A stretch of DNA of 5,510 bases from Hyphomicrobiales bacterium (lineage in GTDB: Bacteria; Pseudomonadota; Alphaproteobacteria; Rhizobiales; OSC116): NCBI GenBank assembly GCA_013214985.1, contig JABSRY010000193.1:1-5510 (forward strand), read 5' to 3'. Position 1 is the first letter of the stretch. Each line of letters opens with the position of its first letter. Below, piece after piece: positions 5,468 to 5,510 of the stretch. Made by a program: the position numbers and the translations under genes. Below the pieces are notes generated by a model. The model ran no database searches and was not told where the DNA came from. It saw only the letters and a list, made by a program, of their open reading frames with translations.

Positions 5468-5485
5468 TTTTAGGGTTCAATTCCC

Positions 5486-5499
5486 CGCCCCTTGGGGCG
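5486..5499. repeat. GC-rich palindrome near the window edge
   Basis: CGCCCC-TT-GGGGCG is a perfect 6-bp inverted repeat with a two-base centre, in a locally GC-rich patch (5483-5499) unlike the AT-rich DNA around it. It lies 19 bases upstream of the recombinase remnant's ATG. No T-run follows on the minus strand. It may be part of a repeated extragenic element or a mobile-element end, but its other end is not in the window. Confidence 0.4.
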
Positions 5500-5510
5500 T
5501 AGAATGTTCG

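Overview
The window comes from a Gram-negative bacterium, most likely a proteobacterium of moderate to low GC (low forties by eye). It carries periplasmic c-type cytochromes, a Tat-type leader, a lipoprotein lipobox and a quinoprotein amine dehydrogenase operon. The species cannot be read from the sequence.

All confident genes lie on the minus strand, so the operon runs from right to left. From about 5008 down to 1 the order is aauB (dehydrogenase large subunit), aauE (membrane maturation protein), aauD (membrane-anchored thioredoxin-like protein), aauA (TTQ-bearing small subunit), a lipoprotein monoheme cytochrome c, a second monoheme cytochrome c with an unusual core, and the N-terminal 306 residues of an acyl-CoA synthetase cut by the window edge. 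Junctions are overlaps of 4 to 8 bases or gaps of 2 to 12 bases, which is the layout of one translationally coupled transcript.

The small subunit decides the identity. It has 14 cysteines after its leader, with the DGFLCxCCGG and CCGKxxCGRCxCN patterns of Alcaligenes faecalis aromatic amine (aralkylamine) dehydrogenase (AADH), rather than the 12-cysteine pattern of Paracoccus methylamine dehydrogenase. The two TTQ tryptophans (W110, W161) and the catalytic aspartate (D129) are at the expected spacings. The inferred pathway is: a primary amine is oxidised in the periplasm to aldehyde and ammonia; electrons leave through TTQ to a carrier, with the two cytochromes as candidates; the aldehyde is oxidised to an acid by an enzyme not in the window; and the acid is activated to its CoA ester by the coupled ligase.

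Upstream of aauB (5009-5510) there is no intact gene. This stretch holds the operon's likely control region, including a pair of AT-rich direct repeats about two helical turns apart. It also holds a 58-codon remnant of a serine recombinase DNA-binding domain and a GC-rich palindrome at the far edge, which suggest an old mobile-element boundary.

The most interesting points are the absence in the window of any mauF, mauG, mauL, mauM or mauN homologue, next to two cytochromes of which one lacks the usual axial methionine, and a Ser in place of the catalytic-site Thr in the small subunit.
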